Source: CAYVQU01 sp964453155
GTDB lineage: Bacteria > Chloroflexota > Anaerolineae > Anaerolineales > UBA11858
Direction of reading: 5' to 3'
Length of the DNA: 6,346 nt
Assembly: GCA_964453155.1 (NCBI GenBank)
Contig: CAYVQU010000250.1
Span: forward strand, 1-6,346
Positions within the stretch are counted from its first letter, which is position 1, and each line of letters begins with the position of its first letter. The notes beneath the pieces are model-generated. The model was given only the letters and a program-made list of their open reading frames with translations, searched no databases and had not been told where the DNA came from. Below, one piece after another: positions 6,314 through 6,346 of this stretch. A program made the position numbers and the translations under genes.

Positions 6314-6346
6314 GGCAGATGAGAGAGTTCTGATTTCAAGTTTTGC
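6301..6346 (-). other. Open frame ending at TAA, in phase with the kinase; upstream gene end or lost kinase N-terminus
   Basis: Read on the minus strand in the kinase frame, the window edge down to base 6304 encodes NLKSELSHLPVTA, followed by TAA (6303-6301). The next five codons read RELLPL up to and including the TTG start, and run straight into the kinase's first hydrophobic helix. There are two explanations: this is the last part of an upstream co-oriented gene, ending 15 bases before a translationally coupled kinase, or it is the kinase's own N-terminus interrupted by a nonsense codon (CAA to TAA is one transition). The piece is too short to assign a family, and the window ends before any start can be chosen. 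Confidence 0.35.

Noticed and set aside
1..6346. CRISPR array, tRNA/rRNA gene, insertion sequence or attachment site
   Set aside because: No regularly spaced direct repeats, no tRNA-like cloverleaf, no transposase frame and no terminal inverted repeats with target duplication were seen; the two genes fill nearly all of the window.

Overview
The window carries two large, complete-looking signalling genes that point at each other and share a short intergenic terminator. The base composition is moderate (by eye a little under 50% GC). The long membrane-anchored multi-GAF histidine kinase and the metallo-beta-lactamase (MBL)/cyclic-nucleotide-domain fusion are of a kind I associate with Chloroflexota, especially Anaerolineae-like filamentous or environmental genomes. 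That assignment is an inference from architecture; there is no rRNA or other marker gene here.

Layout. Bases 1-175 form a non-coding leader. It holds two neighbouring inverted repeats of almost equal size (55-103 and 110-159) and a perfect dyad over the start codon of the first gene. Bases 176-2386 (+) encode a 736-residue cytoplasmic protein: a degenerate MBL-like half, an intact RNase Z-like MBL half, and two cyclic-nucleotide-binding (cNMP) domains. The first cNMP domain has an intact phosphate-binding cassette; the second lacks the key glutamate. Bases 2387-2514 are intergenic and contain a probable bidirectional hairpin terminator (2461-2497), which a second, competing inverted repeat overlaps. 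Bases 2515-6285 (-) encode a 1256-residue hybrid-sensor-type histidine kinase: multi-pass membrane region, four GAF domains, PAS/PAC, HisKA and HATPase_c, with no receiver domain. Bases 6286-6346 are upstream of the kinase. The kinase frame continues there as plausible protein, broken only by one TAA.

How the genes may work together. The first protein looks like a metallo-hydrolase gated by a cyclic nucleotide. The kinase looks like a multi-input membrane sensor whose response regulator lies outside the window. Convergent orientation means they are not an operon, and nothing in the sequence shows a direct functional link. The observations most worth following are the paired stem-loops in the leader of the hydrolase gene, the 'one live, one degenerate' duplication of both modules in the hydrolase, and the in-frame stop just before the kinase's apparent TTG start.
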